NCBI GenBank assembly: GCA_019638845.1
Contig: JAHBSZ010000005.1
Span: 1-64,000, forward strand
Length of the DNA: 64,000 nt
Reading direction: 5' to 3'
From: Salinibacterium sp.
GTDB taxonomy: Bacteria > Actinomycetota > Actinomycetes > Actinomycetales > Microbacteriaceae
This document shows, in pieces, positions 40,831 through 50,978 of this stretch; the stretch's first letter is position 1; the number at the start of each line of letters is the position of its first letter. The position numbers and the translations under genes are program-made. The notes under the pieces are model-generated. The model made no database searches, was not told the origin of the DNA, and saw only the letters and a program-made list of their open reading frames with translations.

Positions 40831-42636
40831 TCAGACTAGGGAATCTCGCCACGCCGCGTGCAACTGCGCAAACCGGCCGGTCCCCGCAATCAACTCACGG
40901 GGCGTACCGTCTTCGACGATGATGCCGTGTTCCATGACCAGAACCCGATCCGCAATAGCAACGGTCGACAGCCGGTGCGCGATGATGATCGCCGTGCGGT
41001 CGGCGAGCAGAGTTTGCAGGCCCTCCTGCACGAGGCGCTCCGACGGGATATCGAGCGATGCTGTCGCCTCGTCGAGAATAAGCACCACCGGGTCGGCGAT
41101 GAACGCGCGCGCGAACGAAAGCAACTGACGCTGCCCGGCCGAGACGCGACCGCCACGTTTATTCACATCGGTGTCATAACCGCTTGGTAGCGACTCGATG
41201 AACTCATGCGCGCCGACTGCCTTGGCCGCGCGCACGATCTCGTCGCGCGTCGCGTCGGGCTTGCCGAGCGCGATGTTGTCCGCGACGGTCCCCGAGAACA
41301 GGTACGCCTCCTGAGTGACCATGACGATCGCACGGCGAAGGTCCTTGGGATGCAGCTTGCGCAAGTCAACCCCGTCAAGCGCAACGGTTCCCGTGGTGGG
41401 GTCGTAGAAGCGCGAAATGAGCTTGGCGAGGGTGGACTTGCCCGCTCCCGTCGACCCGACGAGGGCGATGGTCTGACCGGCCGGGATCTCCAGCTCGAAG
41501 GTGGGAAGGATCACCCGATCCGTCTTGTACGCGAACTCGACGTCGGTGAAGCTCACGCGTCCACTTGCTTTGCGAAGGTCGATGGGTCGGGTGGGGTCCG
41601 CCACGCTCGGCTTCTCCTCCAGCACGCCAGAAATCTTCTCGAGTGCCGCGGCCGCGGACTGGTACGAATTGTAGAACATCGCCATCTCCTGCGCGGGCGC
41701 AAAGAACTGCCTCGAATACAGCAGTGCCGCGAGCAGTGCACCGATCTCAAGCCCTCCAGAGGCGACGCGCAATCCGCCCACCAACAGGATGACCGAGAGC
41801 GCGAGGTTGCCGATGAACACGAGGCCCGGGTCGAAGATGCCGAACAACTGGATGACCTTGAAGTTGGTGACCCGATAGTTCTCAACGAGCCCACCGAACT
41901 CGGTCTCGTTTCGCTTCTCTTTACGGAAAGCCTTGACTGCCCGGATGCCCGTCATGGTCTCGACAAACTGCACGATGAGCCGCGCGGACGCCGTGCGGGT
42001 GTCGCGGAAGTACATCTGCGATTTGATCTGGAACCAGCGCGTGAGCACCGCGAGCGGCACGAGCGACCCGAGAAGCACGAGGCCACTCACCCAGTCGAGC
42101 GAGAACAACGCGATGGCGATGAACAGCATGTACAGGGCGCCCTGAACGAGCTGGTTGATCCCCGAATCAAGGAGCTCGCGAATCGCGTCGAGGTCGCTCG
42201 TTTGGCGCGCGATGATCCTGCCGGAGGTATAACTCTCATGAAAGTCGAGCGACAGGTGCTGCGTGTGCAGGAACACCCGTTTGCGCAGGTCGAACAGGAT
42301 CGCCTGACTCACGCGGGCCGTCAGCACGGTGTACCACGCAATGAGAGTCGCACCGATCACCCCGGTCACGAGGTAGCCAACTACCGTGAGCCAGAGTGGC
42401 ATCCAGTCCTGCTTGAGCGCCGCGGGTAGTCCCCTATCGATACCGAATGCAATGAATGCGGGACCGGCCACTTGGGCAGCCGTGCTCACGACCACCACCG
42501 CCATGGTGAGGACGACCTTCGAGCGAACCGGGCGGATCAATGAGCCGAGTAATCTCAGCGAGCGACGCCGGATCTGGCGGCTCTCCTGCTTCGAGTAGTC
42601 GTTGCGCTCTTCCCCCTCCACGCCCGTGACACTCAT
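40831..42636 (-). CDS. Heterodimeric ABC exporter subunit (canonical ATP site)
   Basis: A 601-aa half-transporter: six-helix membrane domain (about 40-330), then an ATPase domain with Walker [10 protein letters not shown], a signature [14 protein letters not shown] and Walker [14 protein letters not shown] with the catalytic Glu intact. The signature reads VSAGQ rather than LSGGQ. Its N-terminus overlaps the partner gene by 4 nt (ATGA). Together with the 602-aa partner it should form a TmrAB/LmrCD/BmrCD-like multidrug or lipid exporter; the substrate is unknown. Confidence 0.92.
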   Translation of the reverse strand: MSVTGVEGEERNDYSKQESRQIRRRSLRLLGSLIRPVRSKVVLTMAVVVVSTAAQVAGPAFIAFGIDRGLPAALKQDWMPLWLTVVGYLVTGVIGATLIAWYTVLTARVSQAILFDLRKRVFLHTQHLSLDFHESYTSGRIIARQTSDLDAIRELLDSGINQLVQGALYMLFIAIALFSLDWVSGLVLLGSLVPLAVLTRWFQIKSQMYFRDTRTASARLIVQFVETMTGIRAVKAFRKEKRNETEFGGLVENYRVTNFKVIQLFGIFDPGLVFIGNLALSVILLVGGLRVASGGLEIGALLAALLYSRQFFAPAQEMAMFYNSYQSAAAALEKISGVLEEKPSVADPTRPIDLRKASGRVSFTDVEFAYKTDRVILPTFELEIPAGQTIALVGSTGAGKSTLAKLISRFYDPTTGTVALDGVDLRKLHPKDLRRAIVMVTQEAYLFSGTVADNIALGKPDATRDEIVRAAKAVGAHEFIESLPSGYDTDVNKRGGRVSAGQRQLLSFARAFIADPVVLILDEATASLDIPSERLVQEGLQTLLADRTAIIIAHRLSTVAIADRVLVMEHGIIVEDGTPRELIAGTGRFAQLHAAWRDSLV

Positions 42637-44441
42637 GACGTCACCTCCGCTCGCTCGCGCTCTTGTTCGTCCTCGAGACTCGAGATGACGAACCGGTAAT
42701 GCTCGCTCGTCGCGAGCAGGTCCGAATGCTTGCCCACGGCGGTGATCTTGCCGTTCTCGAGCAGCGCTACCCGATCAGCGAGCATGACCGTGGACGGTCG
42801 GTGAGCGACGATGAGTGCCGTTGTCGACGCGAGCACTCTGCGGAGGGCAGCTTCGACGAGCGCCTCAGTGTCGACGTCGAGTGCCGACAAGGGGTCGTCG
42901 AGCACGAGCACCGACGGTCGGGCCGCAACAGCGCGAGCGAGGGCGAGGCGCTGGCGCTGTCCGCCGGAGAGCGACAGGCCCTCCTCGCCCACTCGTGTGT
43001 CGAGTCCGTCGGGCAACTCGTAGACGAACGACGCCTGGGCGATCTCCAGTGCTTCCGCGAGGTCGTCCTCCGTGGCATCCGGTCGACCGAGGAGTACGTT
43101 GTCACGCACGCTCGCCGAGAACAGAGTCGCGTCTTCGAACGCCATGGCGAGCAGCGAGCGCAGTTCGACAAGCCTGAGGTCGCGGATGTCGACCCCGTCG
43201 ACCGAGATCGCTCCACCCGTCACGTCGTACAGGCGGGTCGTGAGAGCTGTCACCGTCGATTTTCCCGACCCGGTGAGCCCCACGAGCGCCATGGTCTCTC
43301 CCGGCTCGATTGCGAGGTCGACCCCGTTAATGAGATCCGGCACGTTTTCGGGTGAGTCCTGATAGCGGAAGTGCACGTCGTCGAATACGAGGCGGCCCTT
43401 CGGGTCTGTGACTGTCTTGGGGTCCTCGGGGTCGACGATGGTGTTCTCAGAATCCATGACCTCGAAGAAGCGGTCGGCCGCGGTGCGCGTGTCGAAGGTC
43501 ATCGACAGCAAGAACCCGATCGACTCCACCGGCCAGCGCAACACTGTCGCAGTAGCGAAGAATGCGACGAGCTCGCCAACCGTGAGCTGACCCCCCACCG
43601 CAAGCCACACGCCACCCAGGAGGCACAGCGCGAAGGTCACATCGGGCACGAGAAGCAGCCACAGCCAGATACCCGCAATCGCTCGAGCCTTCTCGATCTC
43701 GGTTCCACGCAATTCCTCGGCCCGAGTTGCGAAGTTCTCGAGCGCATGCTTCCCGCGGCCGAACGCCTTGAGCACCCGGATGCCGTGGACCGATTCCTCC
43801 ACGGCGGTGGCGAGGTCACCCGCTTGGTCCTGGCTGCGCCGCGCGACAACCGAGTACTTGTTCTCGAACAGGTAGCCGTAAATCCACAACGGGATCGAGA
43901 GCACCATGAACAGCACCCCGAGTATCCACGAGATGTTCACCAAAAAAACGAACCCGATCACGATCGTCACGACGTTGACGACGAGCAACACCAGACCGAA
44001 CGAAATCCACCGCCGGATCAGGTTGAGGTCGCTGACGGCGCGAGACAGGAGCTGGCCGCTGGGCCAGCTGTCATGGAACCCGACCGGCAGGTTCTGAAGC
44101 TTCTCGTACAGGGCGTTGCGCAACCGAGCTTCGATGTGAGTGCCTGGCGTCAGCACGAAGGAACGACGCAGGAACACCATCACGGCTTCAACCGCGCCAA
44201 GACCCAGCACGAGGGCAAAAGCCGGGAAGATCTGGGCGGAGTCACCAGACCGCAGCGGCCCGTCGACGAGCGACCGCAGCACCTGTGGGATCAGGAGCGC
44301 GACGACGCCTGCCGCGAGGGCGGCGACCATCCCCAAATAGATGCGGGGCATGGCGGGTCTGGCATAGGGGTAAAGGCGGCGGATAGCCGCGAAGGTACCG
44401 AGCGACTTGCTCTTACCTGGTTTGGCCGTGGAAAACGACAT
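42633..44441 (-). CDS. Heterodimeric ABC exporter subunit (degenerate Walker B)
   Basis: A 602-aa half-transporter with a six-helix membrane domain (about 30-320) and an ATPase domain: Walker [10 protein letters not shown], full signature [14 protein letters not shown], but Walker [14 protein letters not shown] with Asp in place of the catalytic Glu. Loss of the Glu in one subunit is the hallmark of asymmetric heterodimeric exporters, in which only one of two ATP sites hydrolyses. AAGGAAT precedes the ATG. A possible 30-aa leader peptide ORF lies upstream. Confidence 0.92.
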   Translation of the reverse strand: MSFSTAKPGKSKSLGTFAAIRRLYPYARPAMPRIYLGMVAALAAGVVALLIPQVLRSLVDGPLRSGDSAQIFPAFALVLGLGAVEAVMVFLRRSFVLTPGTHIEARLRNALYEKLQNLPVGFHDSWPSGQLLSRAVSDLNLIRRWISFGLVLLVVNVVTIVIGFVFLVNISWILGVLFMVLSIPLWIYGYLFENKYSVVARRSQDQAGDLATAVEESVHGIRVLKAFGRGKHALENFATRAEELRGTEIEKARAIAGIWLWLLLVPDVTFALCLLGGVWLAVGGQLTVGELVAFFATATVLRWPVESIGFLLSMTFDTRTAADRFFEVMDSENTIVDPEDPKTVTDPKGRLVFDDVHFRYQDSPENVPDLINGVDLAIEPGETMALVGLTGSGKSTVTALTTRLYDVTGGAISVDGVDIRDLRLVELRSLLAMAFEDATLFSASVRDNVLLGRPDATEDDLAEALEIAQASFVYELPDGLDTRVGEEGLSLSGGQRQRLALARAVAARPSVLVLDDPLSALDVDTEALVEAALRRVLASTTALIVAHRPSTVMLADRVALLENGKITAVGKHSDLLATSEHYRFVISSLEDEQERERAEVTS

Positions 44442-44546
44442 TGAGGATTCCTTGTGGGAGCGCGACGTCGAGACGCGTCACTGTGTGAACGAAGTGGGGC
44501 TGGCGAGGGTACGCCGTCGAGGGGCGGTTCGGGGGGCGAAACTGCC

Positions 44547-44639
44547 CTAGGTAAGCCGGATTCGCGGGAACCGCAGCGCACCGACGACAGTGCCCGTGGT
44601 CGCGATCCTGCGCGCCGTGGCGTTCTCTGTCTCTGTCAT
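44547..44639 (-). CDS. Possible 30-aa leader peptide upstream of the ABC exporter
   Basis: A short frame with ATG 44639 preceded by GGGAGGG, ending 106 nt before the exporter ATG. The peptide begins MTETENATARRIATTGTVVG and ends ALRFPRIRLT, arginine-rich at the end. It lies downstream of a fair promoter (44695-44724), with no other gene between it and the exporter. It could be a regulatory leader ORF for drug-responsive attenuation, a small exported peptide, or chance. Confidence 0.4.
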   Translation of the reverse strand: MTETENATARRIATTGTVVGALRFPRIRLT

Positions 44640-44694
44640 GATGCCCTCCCGTGGTCGTGGTGCGTGCGGGCCGATCGGCGCGGCGCAGCCCTCC

Positions 44695-44724
44695 AGAATA
44701 GGACTTGGGTCGAGCCTTCCACAA
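44695..44724 (-). promoter_or_regulatory. Promoter for leader peptide and ABC exporter
   Basis: TTGTGG (44724-44719), an 18-nt spacer and TATTCT (44700-44695) on the minus strand. Start of transcription would be near 44688, giving a leader of about 250 nt before the exporter. This is the only non-trivial signal in the 310-bp gap apart from the short ORF. Confidence 0.45.
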
Positions 44725-44751
44725 GGAGAGATCTCGACAAGCTCGGTGTGT

Positions 44752-45960
44752 CTAGCGCAGGCGGACCGAGAGGCAGGTGACGCAGCCCTCAAGCTTCTCG
44801 AACTCGCTTACATCGACGGAGACGACGCGGTAGCCCAGACTCTCCACGAGCGCGATCGACTTCGGCACGGATGTCGCCATGAGCACGGCATCGTCGGAGA
44901 GCACCACCACAGCCGCGCCCGGTTCCGGCAGCGCGAGGAAGCGCCCGAACAACTGCGGGTTGTCGACGTGCTTGGCGAAGCCCACCACGGTGCCATCCGG
45001 TAACGCGGTCACGGCACTCTTGAGGTGCAACACCTTTGTGACAGGAACCGGTACGACCGTGTAACCGAGGGGGGCGATGATGTCCCGCAATTGCGCGATT
45101 CCCTCACCATTGGTGCGACCACCACGACCGACGTAGACGGTCATCCCGACCTTGAGCACATCGCCACCATCGAGAGTGCCAGGCAGTTCGATCTCGCGCA
45201 CGGCATAGCCGAGGCGGCGTGCGAGCGGGCGCAGGGCATCCGTCTCCCCGCGTCGACTCTCGGCGCCCGGGCTCGTCACGACGGCCGTCCCGCCGAAGAT
45301 CACCACGGCGTCTTCGACGAACACGGAGTCGGGGTGGTCGTCGCTCGAAGGCACCTCAACCAGTTCATATCCTTCGGCCGCGAGTGTTTCGACGTAGTTC
45401 TCCCACTGGGTGTCCGCGAGCTCATCGTCGACGGCAACTCGGTCGATGTGGGTGATCTGGCCTTCCGAAAGCCGTGAGGACGGCATGCGGACGAGCACCT
45501 TCGGTCGACCGGGCATGGATGCCACTGCCCGCCACACACACGGACCAACGAGCGCCGCAGCAATCGTGCCCAGCACAAGGAAGGGCAGGTTCGTGGCGAT
45601 CAGGCTCGCCATCACGAAGCCGAGAGCATCGGCAGTCCATGCGGTGGTCGTCACGATGGCGTAGGTGGTTCCCGCTACCGCCGCGAGCACCGCCACGACG
45701 AGACCGGTCAGTGCCGCGATGGGCCAACGACGCAGCAGCCCAACGCCAGCCGCGAGCGAGGCGAGTACGAACAGTGAAAGGCTGGTCGCCGTGAAGTAGT
45801 CGCTGATCGCCGGGAGGTTATCTGACGAGGCTCCGTTCACTGTGAAAAACAGGAACACGGTCGCCGCGTGCGTGACAGCCGCGATTGCGAACCCCGTGAG
45901 TAGTGCCGCGACGATGCGGCGTCCGAGGGGCAGGGGGCGAGTGAGTGCGCGCGCGGTCAT
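44752..45960 (-). CDS. Membrane-anchored DDAH-like (amidinotransferase-superfamily) protein
   Basis: A 402-aa fusion. Residues 1 to about 145 hold four hydrophobic helices; residues about 150-402 form a complete dimethylarginine dimethylaminohydrolase-type domain: VRMPSSRLSEGQITHIDR, DDHPDSVFVEDAVVIFGGTAVVTSPGAESRRGET, a central HLKSAVTALPDGTVV (catalytic His) and a terminal KLEGCVTCLSVRLR with the nucleophilic Cys. DDAH hydrolyses methylated arginines to citrulline; normal members are soluble and about 255 aa. ATG 45960 is chosen because TAAGTT lies 6 nt upstream (GTG 45966 is the alternative). It lies 37 bp downstream of purH. Confidence 0.85.
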   Translation of the reverse strand: MTARALTRPLPLGRRIVAALLTGFAIAAVTHAATVFLFFTVNGASSDNLPAISDYFTATSLSLFVLASLAAGVGLLRRWPIAALTGLVVAVLAAVAGTTYAIVTTTAWTADALGFVMASLIATNLPFLVLGTIAAALVGPCVWRAVASMPGRPKVLVRMPSSRLSEGQITHIDRVAVDDELADTQWENYVETLAAEGYELVEVPSSDDHPDSVFVEDAVVIFGGTAVVTSPGAESRRGETDALRPLARRLGYAVREIELPGTLDGGDVLKVGMTVYVGRGGRTNGEGIAQLRDIIAPLGYTVVPVPVTKVLHLKSAVTALPDGTVVGFAKHVDNPQLFGRFLALPEPGAAVVVLSDDAVLMATSVPKSIALVESLGYRVVSVDVSEFEKLEGCVTCLSVRLR

Positions 45961-45966
45961 CCTCAC

Positions 45967-45972
45967 AACTTA
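45967..45972 (-). promoter_or_regulatory. -10 element (TAAGTT), leaderless DDAH-like gene
   Basis: TAAGTT on the minus strand ends 6 nt before the ATG at 45960. Confidence 0.45.
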
Positions 45973-45997
45973 CTGCGCCGAACCTCGGCGGAGCCTG

Positions 45998-47638
45998 TCA
46001 GTGGAAGAAGTGACGCTGACCCGTGAAATACATCGTGACGCCGGCAAGTCTCGCAGCGGCGATGACCTCATCATCGCGGATCGATCCACCGGGCTGCACT
46101 ATCGCCCGCACCCCTGCCGCGATCAAAATCTCGGCCCCGTCGGCGAACGGGAAGAACGCGTCGCTCGCCGCGACCGACCCCTTGGCCCGATCGCCAGCGC
46201 GCGTGACGGCGAGCTGGCACGAGTCGACTCGGTTGACCTGCCCCATCCCGACGCCGACAGACGCTCCGTCATGTGCGAGCAGGATGGCGTTCGACTTGAC
46301 CGACCGCACAGCACGCCAGGCAAACTCGAGGTCGGCACGCATCGCCGGGTCCGCTTCCGGGCCCGCCTCTAGCGTCCAGGCATCCGAGGTGAAGTCGTCG
46401 TACGTGTCTGGAGCCTGAATGAGCGCGCCGCCCGAGATCTGGCGGAACTCCTCACTGGCACGGTGATACCCCTCAGGGAGCCGCAACAGTCGCAGGTTTT
46501 TCTTGGCCTGAAGGATCGGCAGGGCATCATCGTCGAAGCCTGGTGCGACAACGACTTCGGTGAAGATGTCTTTGATCGACTCGGCTGCGGCGCGCGAGAT
46601 CGACCGATTCGCCGCAATGACGCCACCGTAGGCAGATACCGGATCGCATGCGTGCGCCCGGGCGTGCGCCGAAGCGATGGCGTCGCCAGAGCCGCGCGCC
46701 ACGGCGATCCCGCACGGATTCGCATGCTTGATGATCGCTACCGCAGGCTCGTCGAAGTCGTACGCGGCACGCAAAGCCGCATCCGCATCGACGTAGTTGT
46801 TGTACGACATCTCCTTGCCACCGAGTTGGGTGGCCTGCGCAATGCCGGCGCCGTCAGATTCGACGTATAGCGCGGCCGGCTGATGGGAGTTCTCGCCGTA
46901 ACGCAGGGTCTGCTTGAGGGTGATCTCGTAGCTACGGGTACTCGCGCCCTCGTCCTCGCTCGCACGCTCACTCGACTCTGGCGTCGCAGAAGCGCTGGCG
47001 CGCTTCCCCAAGCTCCAACGCGCGAACCATGCGGCGACCGCTGCATCATAGGCCGCTGTGTGGGCGAAGGCCTCCCCGGCGAGACGCTGGCGCTGAGCGA
47101 GCGTGGTGCCCCCGAGTGCAAGCGCTTTGACCACCTGCGGGTAGCTGTCGGGGCTCGTGACGATCGCGACGTTCGCGTGGTTCTTCGCGGACGCACGCAC
47201 CAGGGCAGGTCCGCCAATGTCGATCTGCTCGATAACCTCATGCACGGGCGCGCCGGATGCCACGGTCGCTACGAACGGGTACAGGTTCGAGATCACGAGC
47301 TGAAACGGCTCGATTCCCATCTCGGCGAGCTCCGCTTCGTGCGACTCGAGTCGCAGGTCGGCGAGAAGCCCTGCGTGAATAGCGGGGTGAAGGGTTCGCA
47401 CGCGCCCGTCGAGCGACTCGGGGTATCCAGTGACTGCCGCGACCTCGGTCACTGCGAGGCCGGCCGCGGCAATCGTGCTTGCCGTTGAACCCGTCGATAC
47501 GATCTCGACCCCGGCCCCGACAAGAGCCGTGGCGAGTTCAACGAGACCGGTCTTGTCACTGACCGACACAAGCGCGCGTCTGATCGGGACGACGTCCCGC
47601 TCGCGGTAGTCGGCAATGTCGTGGGTGGGCCCGGCCAT
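45998..47638 (-). CDS. purH: Bifunctional AICAR formyltransferase / IMP cyclohydrolase
   Basis: A 546-aa enzyme for the last two steps of IMP synthesis, using 10-formyl-THF. The N-terminal MGS-like cyclohydrolase domain has [36 protein letters not shown] and [17 protein letters not shown]; the C-terminal transformylase has [32 protein letters not shown] and [32 protein letters not shown] low-complexity insert rich in Ser, Glu and Ala (residues about 213-236, [20 protein letters not shown]) separates the domains. It starts directly after the purN TAA. Confidence 0.97.
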   Translation of the reverse strand: MAGPTHDIADYRERDVVPIRRALVSVSDKTGLVELATALVGAGVEIVSTGSTASTIAAAGLAVTEVAAVTGYPESLDGRVRTLHPAIHAGLLADLRLESHEAELAEMGIEPFQLVISNLYPFVATVASGAPVHEVIEQIDIGGPALVRASAKNHANVAIVTSPDSYPQVVKALALGGTTLAQRQRLAGEAFAHTAAYDAAVAAWFARWSLGKRASASATPESSERASEDEGASTRSYEITLKQTLRYGENSHQPAALYVESDGAGIAQATQLGGKEMSYNNYVDADAALRAAYDFDEPAVAIIKHANPCGIAVARGSGDAIASAHARAHACDPVSAYGGVIAANRSISRAAAESIKDIFTEVVVAPGFDDDALPILQAKKNLRLLRLPEGYHRASEEFRQISGGALIQAPDTYDDFTSDAWTLEAGPEADPAMRADLEFAWRAVRSVKSNAILLAHDGASVGVGMGQVNRVDSCQLAVTRAGDRAKGSVAASDAFFPFADGAEILIAAGVRAIVQPGGSIRDDEVIAAARLAGVTMYFTGQRHFFH

Positions 47639-48223
47639 TTAGATGTCCTTCAAGGTGATGTGGGAGTTGGCGATGTCGAGCACCGCCTGGATGACAAGGC
47701 GGCGCTCGACGGGCTTGATGCGCTCGTGCAAGGTTGCCTCGGTATCGCCAGGCTTCACGGGTACCCGCTCTTGCGAAATGATCGGCCCGCTGTCCACACC
47801 ATTGTCGACCACGATGACACTTGCGCCGGTCTCGGCAACTCCCGCCTCGATCGCGTCCCGCACAGCGTGGGCACCCGGAAACTCGGGCAAATAGGCGGGG
47901 TGGGTGTTGATGAGGTTGGGAGCCAGAGCGGCGACAAAAGTAGGGGGCAGGAGCTTCATGAAGCCGCTCAACACAACGAGATCTGGGTTCCAGGCGAGCA
48001 CCTGAGTCAGGAGTTCGTCGGCCCACGCGTCACGATCTGCGAAATTCGACATGGCCACGGAGAAAGTCGGGACGCCGTACTCCTCGGCGTGGATGAGTCC
48101 ATCTGCCGGACGATCCGCTCCCACCGCGACAACTCGCGCAGGAAACTCCGCGTCCTGCGACGCCTCCAGTAGCGCGCGGAGGTTCGACCCGCCGCCCGAG
48201 ATCAGGACCACGAGTGAGAGCAC
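47639..48223 (-). CDS. purN: Phosphoribosylglycinamide formyltransferase
   Basis: A 194-aa 10-formyl-THF-dependent GAR transformylase. [17 protein letters not shown] is the phosphate loop; [37 protein letters not shown] (catalytic Asn/His) and [13 protein letters not shown] (catalytic Asp) complete the site. GTG 48223 lies 6 nt after a TAGGCT -10 that overlaps the DUF6350 stop. Operon with purH, which follows without a gap. Confidence 0.97.
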   Translation of the reverse strand: MLSLVVLISGGGSNLRALLEASQDAEFPARVVAVGADRPADGLIHAEEYGVPTFSVAMSNFADRDAWADELLTQVLAWNPDLVVLSGFMKLLPPTFVAALAPNLINTHPAYLPEFPGAHAVRDAIEAGVAETGASVIVVDNGVDSGPIISQERVPVKPGDTEATLHERIKPVERRLVIQAVLDIANSHITLKDI

Positions 48224-48229
48224 CCGAAC

Positions 48230-48235
48230 AGCCTA
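48230..48235 (-). promoter_or_regulatory. -10 element (TAGGCT) for purN-purH
   Basis: TAGGCT on the minus strand ends 6 nt before the purN GTG and overlaps the stop codon of the upstream DUF6350 gene. Confidence 0.45.
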
Positions 48236-49429
48236 GCGCTGGGGCCGACGTAGGCTCGCGAACAGTCCGATCAGAGACGACAGGAAGAGCTCGAGAGCAC
48301 CCCAGCCGCCCACCGCCCACGGATTCGGTCCGACTTCAGCCAATCGACCCGGTCCGGCGGCGCCGCCGGAGATCCACGCGAGCAGTCCGAGAAGCACTCC
48401 GGCGACGAACCCCAGCAGCAGCGCGACGAGGACGAGCTCGCGCCGCTCGAGGCTGCGGCGCGCAGTCGGGCCCAGAATCGCCCCGACCAGAAAGCCGACG
48501 ACCACGGGAACCAGGAGGCCCACAAATCCGAAGGCGAGTTGGCCCTGCGGCAACGCCCCCAGCAGCGGGATGGCGGGAACGGGACCGAGCTGCGTCGCGA
48601 GCGGGCTCACGGCCGAACCGGTGCCGAGAGCAAATCCCGGGCCCACCAGCCAACTCGCCGTCCAGATGACGATGTTCGGCAGAAACGCGAGTTGGCCGAG
48701 CGTTATCGCGATACCGCCGAGAACCTCGGTGTGCAGGCTCTCGTAGAGGGAGATGATGCGGGCATACGAAAACCCGATGGCACCCGCGGTCACGAGCGAC
48801 GCGAGGAGCACGACGCCCGCGACAGCGCCTACGGCACCCCGCATCCCGGTGGTGAGAATCGTGCGAGTGGTGATAGTTCGGTCGCCCAGCCAGTCCCGCA
48901 CCGGGGTTGCCACCGGTGACGCCTGTCGACGAGCCCGGCGCAGACCGATGAGTGCACCCACCGCGAACATGATCGTCGGCAGAAGCGTGCCCTGCACGAG
49001 CGACGGTCGTGCGAACACGTGAAGTGCCGAGAAGGTGACCGCGAACGACACGAGGCCGAAGGTGAACAGGGAGACGATCAGGCCGAGGAGCCGATACCGT
49101 GTCTCTGCCACCCGACGACCCGCCCGGATGCCCAACAAAGCTGTCACCAGTGCAAACCCGAGGGCTGCGATCGTGAGCGTGATCGGGGTTCCCGCCCCTG
49201 CGAATCCCAGGGCTGCTGCGGTAGCCGGGTCGAGTGTCATCGTGATATCGACGCCGTGGCCGAGCAGCCACATGTCGACTGCAGCCCGCCAAAACACTGT
49301 CCAGTCGATGGCGAGCCCGTAGTGGATGCCCCACAACAGCGTGAGCGGCAAGAGCGGTATGGCAATGCCGATTGCTGCAACGAGGATCGCCTCGAACGCT
49401 GCGAAGAGCACGGTGAGCTGTCTGTTCAT
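48233..49429 (-). CDS. DUF6350 / PerM-like polytopic membrane protein
   Basis: A 398-aa protein with about ten hydrophobic helices. The conserved segment IVIWTASWLVGPGFALGTGSAVSPLATQLGPVPAIPLLGALP identifies the actinobacterial DUF6350 family, whose mycobacterial relative (PerM) is tied to cell division and persistence. It sits between two hydrolase genes and purN-purH; the purN neighbourhood is the usual place for this gene in many actinobacteria. It is 9 bp before purN. Confidence 0.88.
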   Translation of the reverse strand: MNRQLTVLFAAFEAILVAAIGIAIPLLPLTLLWGIHYGLAIDWTVFWRAAVDMWLLGHGVDITMTLDPATAAALGFAGAGTPITLTIAALGFALVTALLGIRAGRRVAETRYRLLGLIVSLFTFGLVSFAVTFSALHVFARPSLVQGTLLPTIMFAVGALIGLRRARRQASPVATPVRDWLGDRTITTRTILTTGMRGAVGAVAGVVLLASLVTAGAIGFSYARIISLYESLHTEVLGGIAITLGQLAFLPNIVIWTASWLVGPGFALGTGSAVSPLATQLGPVPAIPLLGALPQGQLAFGFVGLLVPVVVGFLVGAILGPTARRSLERRELVLVALLLGFVAGVLLGLLAWISGGAAGPGRLAEVGPNPWAVGGWGALELFLSSLIGLFASLRRPQR

Positions 49430-49443
49430 CCGGGAAAAGCCCG

Positions 49444-50949
49444 TCAGCAGTTCGGATCGGATGCGGGCGCGACACCCTCGAGCAGGAAGGCGTCTACTGC
49501 CGAGTCGACGCAGGTGTCACTCTTGTTGTAGCCGGTATGACCGTCGCCGTTGCGCGTGATGAGGGCGGCGCTTGACAGCTCTGTGACGAGCGCCTGCGCC
49601 CAGACATAGGGAGTCGCCGGATCGCGCGTCGATCCGACGATGAGGATCGTTGGCGCGCCGTCCGCGCTCCACGAGGTGGGTAGCGTCGCGGGAGGAACCG
49701 CCCACTGTGCGCACGCCTCGGCCACGCGCGCGTAGTCAGCGCGGGCGTAGAACGCTCCCACGATCGGAGCCGCGGCCGCGATGTCAGTGAGGTGTTCCTG
49801 CACCGAGACCGAATCTCCCACAAGCCCGCCATCAGCGCAGGAGACAGCCGTGTAAACGTCGATCCCGTTGCCATAGCTTCCGTCGCCGTATCGTCCCCAT
49901 CCCGAATCCGCGGCGGCGAACGCTGGCTCGGGGTCCCCGACCTGCACTGCGGACAGGAGTGTTGAGAGTGCCTCCCAGTAGGCGGGCGCGAACAATTCAA
50001 ACGCGATCGCTACGCCGAGCGTGGCGCTGTCTAGCACTCGACCATCGTTGGCCACGAGAGCCGAGTCGTCGGTACCTGCGATCAGCTCCCGCGCTTGGGT
50101 CGCGGCTTCGTCGAGAGTGCCCGTGAACGGGCATCCGTCGTTCTGAAGGCAGGTCTCGAGGTAGGAACGGAAGGCGAGGTCGTAGCCGACCATCTGCCCT
50201 TTGAAGAGTTCGAATCCGACAAGAGTCGGGTCGTACGGTCCGTCGAGCACCATCGCGCCCACGTTCTGCGGGAAGAGCTGGGCGTACACGGTGCCGAGGA
50301 ACGACCCATACGAGTAGCCGACGTAGTTGAGCTTGTCTGAGTCGAGAACAGCGCGAATCAAGTCCATGTCGCGGGCGTTGCTCGCAGTATCCATGTGCGC
50401 GAGCAACTCGCCGGTGTTGGCCTCGCACGCATCGGCGTAGGCCTTCTCTTTCACTGCCAGTTCATCGAGCCACTGGCTCGAACCGTCGTCGGTGCCGTCA
50501 TAGAACAACTCGTCGTTCTGCCGCCCATCCGTGAAACAGGTCACCCGCGAAGAACGGCCAACGCCGCGGGGGTCCCATCCGATGACGTCGTAGTCGGCCT
50601 TTGCTGCTGGCGTTACCGCGTACCCGTAGGCAACGAAATCAAAACCGGATGCCCCTGGGCCACCGGGATTCGTCAGCAATGAGCCCTTCGTGGTGTTCGT
50701 CGACTCCTGCCGGATCACCGCCAGCTGGATCCGATCGCTATCCGGGTTGGACCAGTCGACCGGTGCACTAACCGTTGTGCAGTCGAACCCAGGGTTGTCC
50801 GTGCACGGGTTCCAGAATGCTTGCTGCTCGTAGATGGCCTCGAATCCGGCGGGCGCACCCGACTGGTGCGACGACGCCGGCGCGCTCGCACATCCCGACA
50901 GTAGGGCTACGGCCGCGACTGCCGCGAGGAGTCGGGAAACCCTAGGCAT
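49444..50949 (-). CDS. TAP-type alpha/beta hydrolase lipoprotein (tripeptidyl-peptidase-like), copy 2
   Basis: A 501-aa secreted lipoprotein: lipobox LLSGC (Cys20); alpha/beta-hydrolase fold with oxyanion region LLTNPGGPGASGFDF, DVIGWDPRGVGRSS, nucleophile elbow LNYVGYSYGSFLGTVYA (Ser), and a C-terminal TAP-like domain with ILIVGSTRDPATPYVWA (Asp) and RNGDGHTGYNKSD (His). Relatives SlpD/SlpE and Tap of Streptomyces cleave tripeptides from proteins. ATG 50949 follows a TAACGT -10 by 6 nt. It is a paralogue of the gene immediately upstream. Confidence 0.93.
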   Translation of the reverse strand: MPRVSRLLAAVAAVALLSGCASAPASSHQSGAPAGFEAIYEQQAFWNPCTDNPGFDCTTVSAPVDWSNPDSDRIQLAVIRQESTNTTKGSLLTNPGGPGASGFDFVAYGYAVTPAAKADYDVIGWDPRGVGRSSRVTCFTDGRQNDELFYDGTDDGSSQWLDELAVKEKAYADACEANTGELLAHMDTASNARDMDLIRAVLDSDKLNYVGYSYGSFLGTVYAQLFPQNVGAMVLDGPYDPTLVGFELFKGQMVGYDLAFRSYLETCLQNDGCPFTGTLDEAATQARELIAGTDDSALVANDGRVLDSATLGVAIAFELFAPAYWEALSTLLSAVQVGDPEPAFAAADSGWGRYGDGSYGNGIDVYTAVSCADGGLVGDSVSVQEHLTDIAAAAPIVGAFYARADYARVAEACAQWAVPPATLPTSWSADGAPTILIVGSTRDPATPYVWAQALVTELSSAALITRNGDGHTGYNKSDTCVDSAVDAFLLEGVAPASDPNC

Positions 50950-50955
50950 GGGAGC

Positions 50956-50961
50956 ACGTTA
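50956..50961 (-). promoter_or_regulatory. -10 element (TAACGT), leaderless hydrolase gene
   Basis: TAACGT on the minus strand ends 6 nt before the ATG at 50949, so this copy can be transcribed independently of the one upstream. Confidence 0.5.
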
Positions 50962-50978
50962 CCGGAGCAAGGTAACGA

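Noticed and set aside
41206-42429. 407-aa plus-strand ORF
   Set aside because: Antisense to the ABC exporter; composition is charge-biased with no domain.
44454-44780. 108-aa plus-strand ORF in the gap before the ABC exporter
   Set aside because: Arginine/glycine-rich, overlaps promoter and leader ORF on the other strand, and converges into the DDAH-like gene; no supporting signal.
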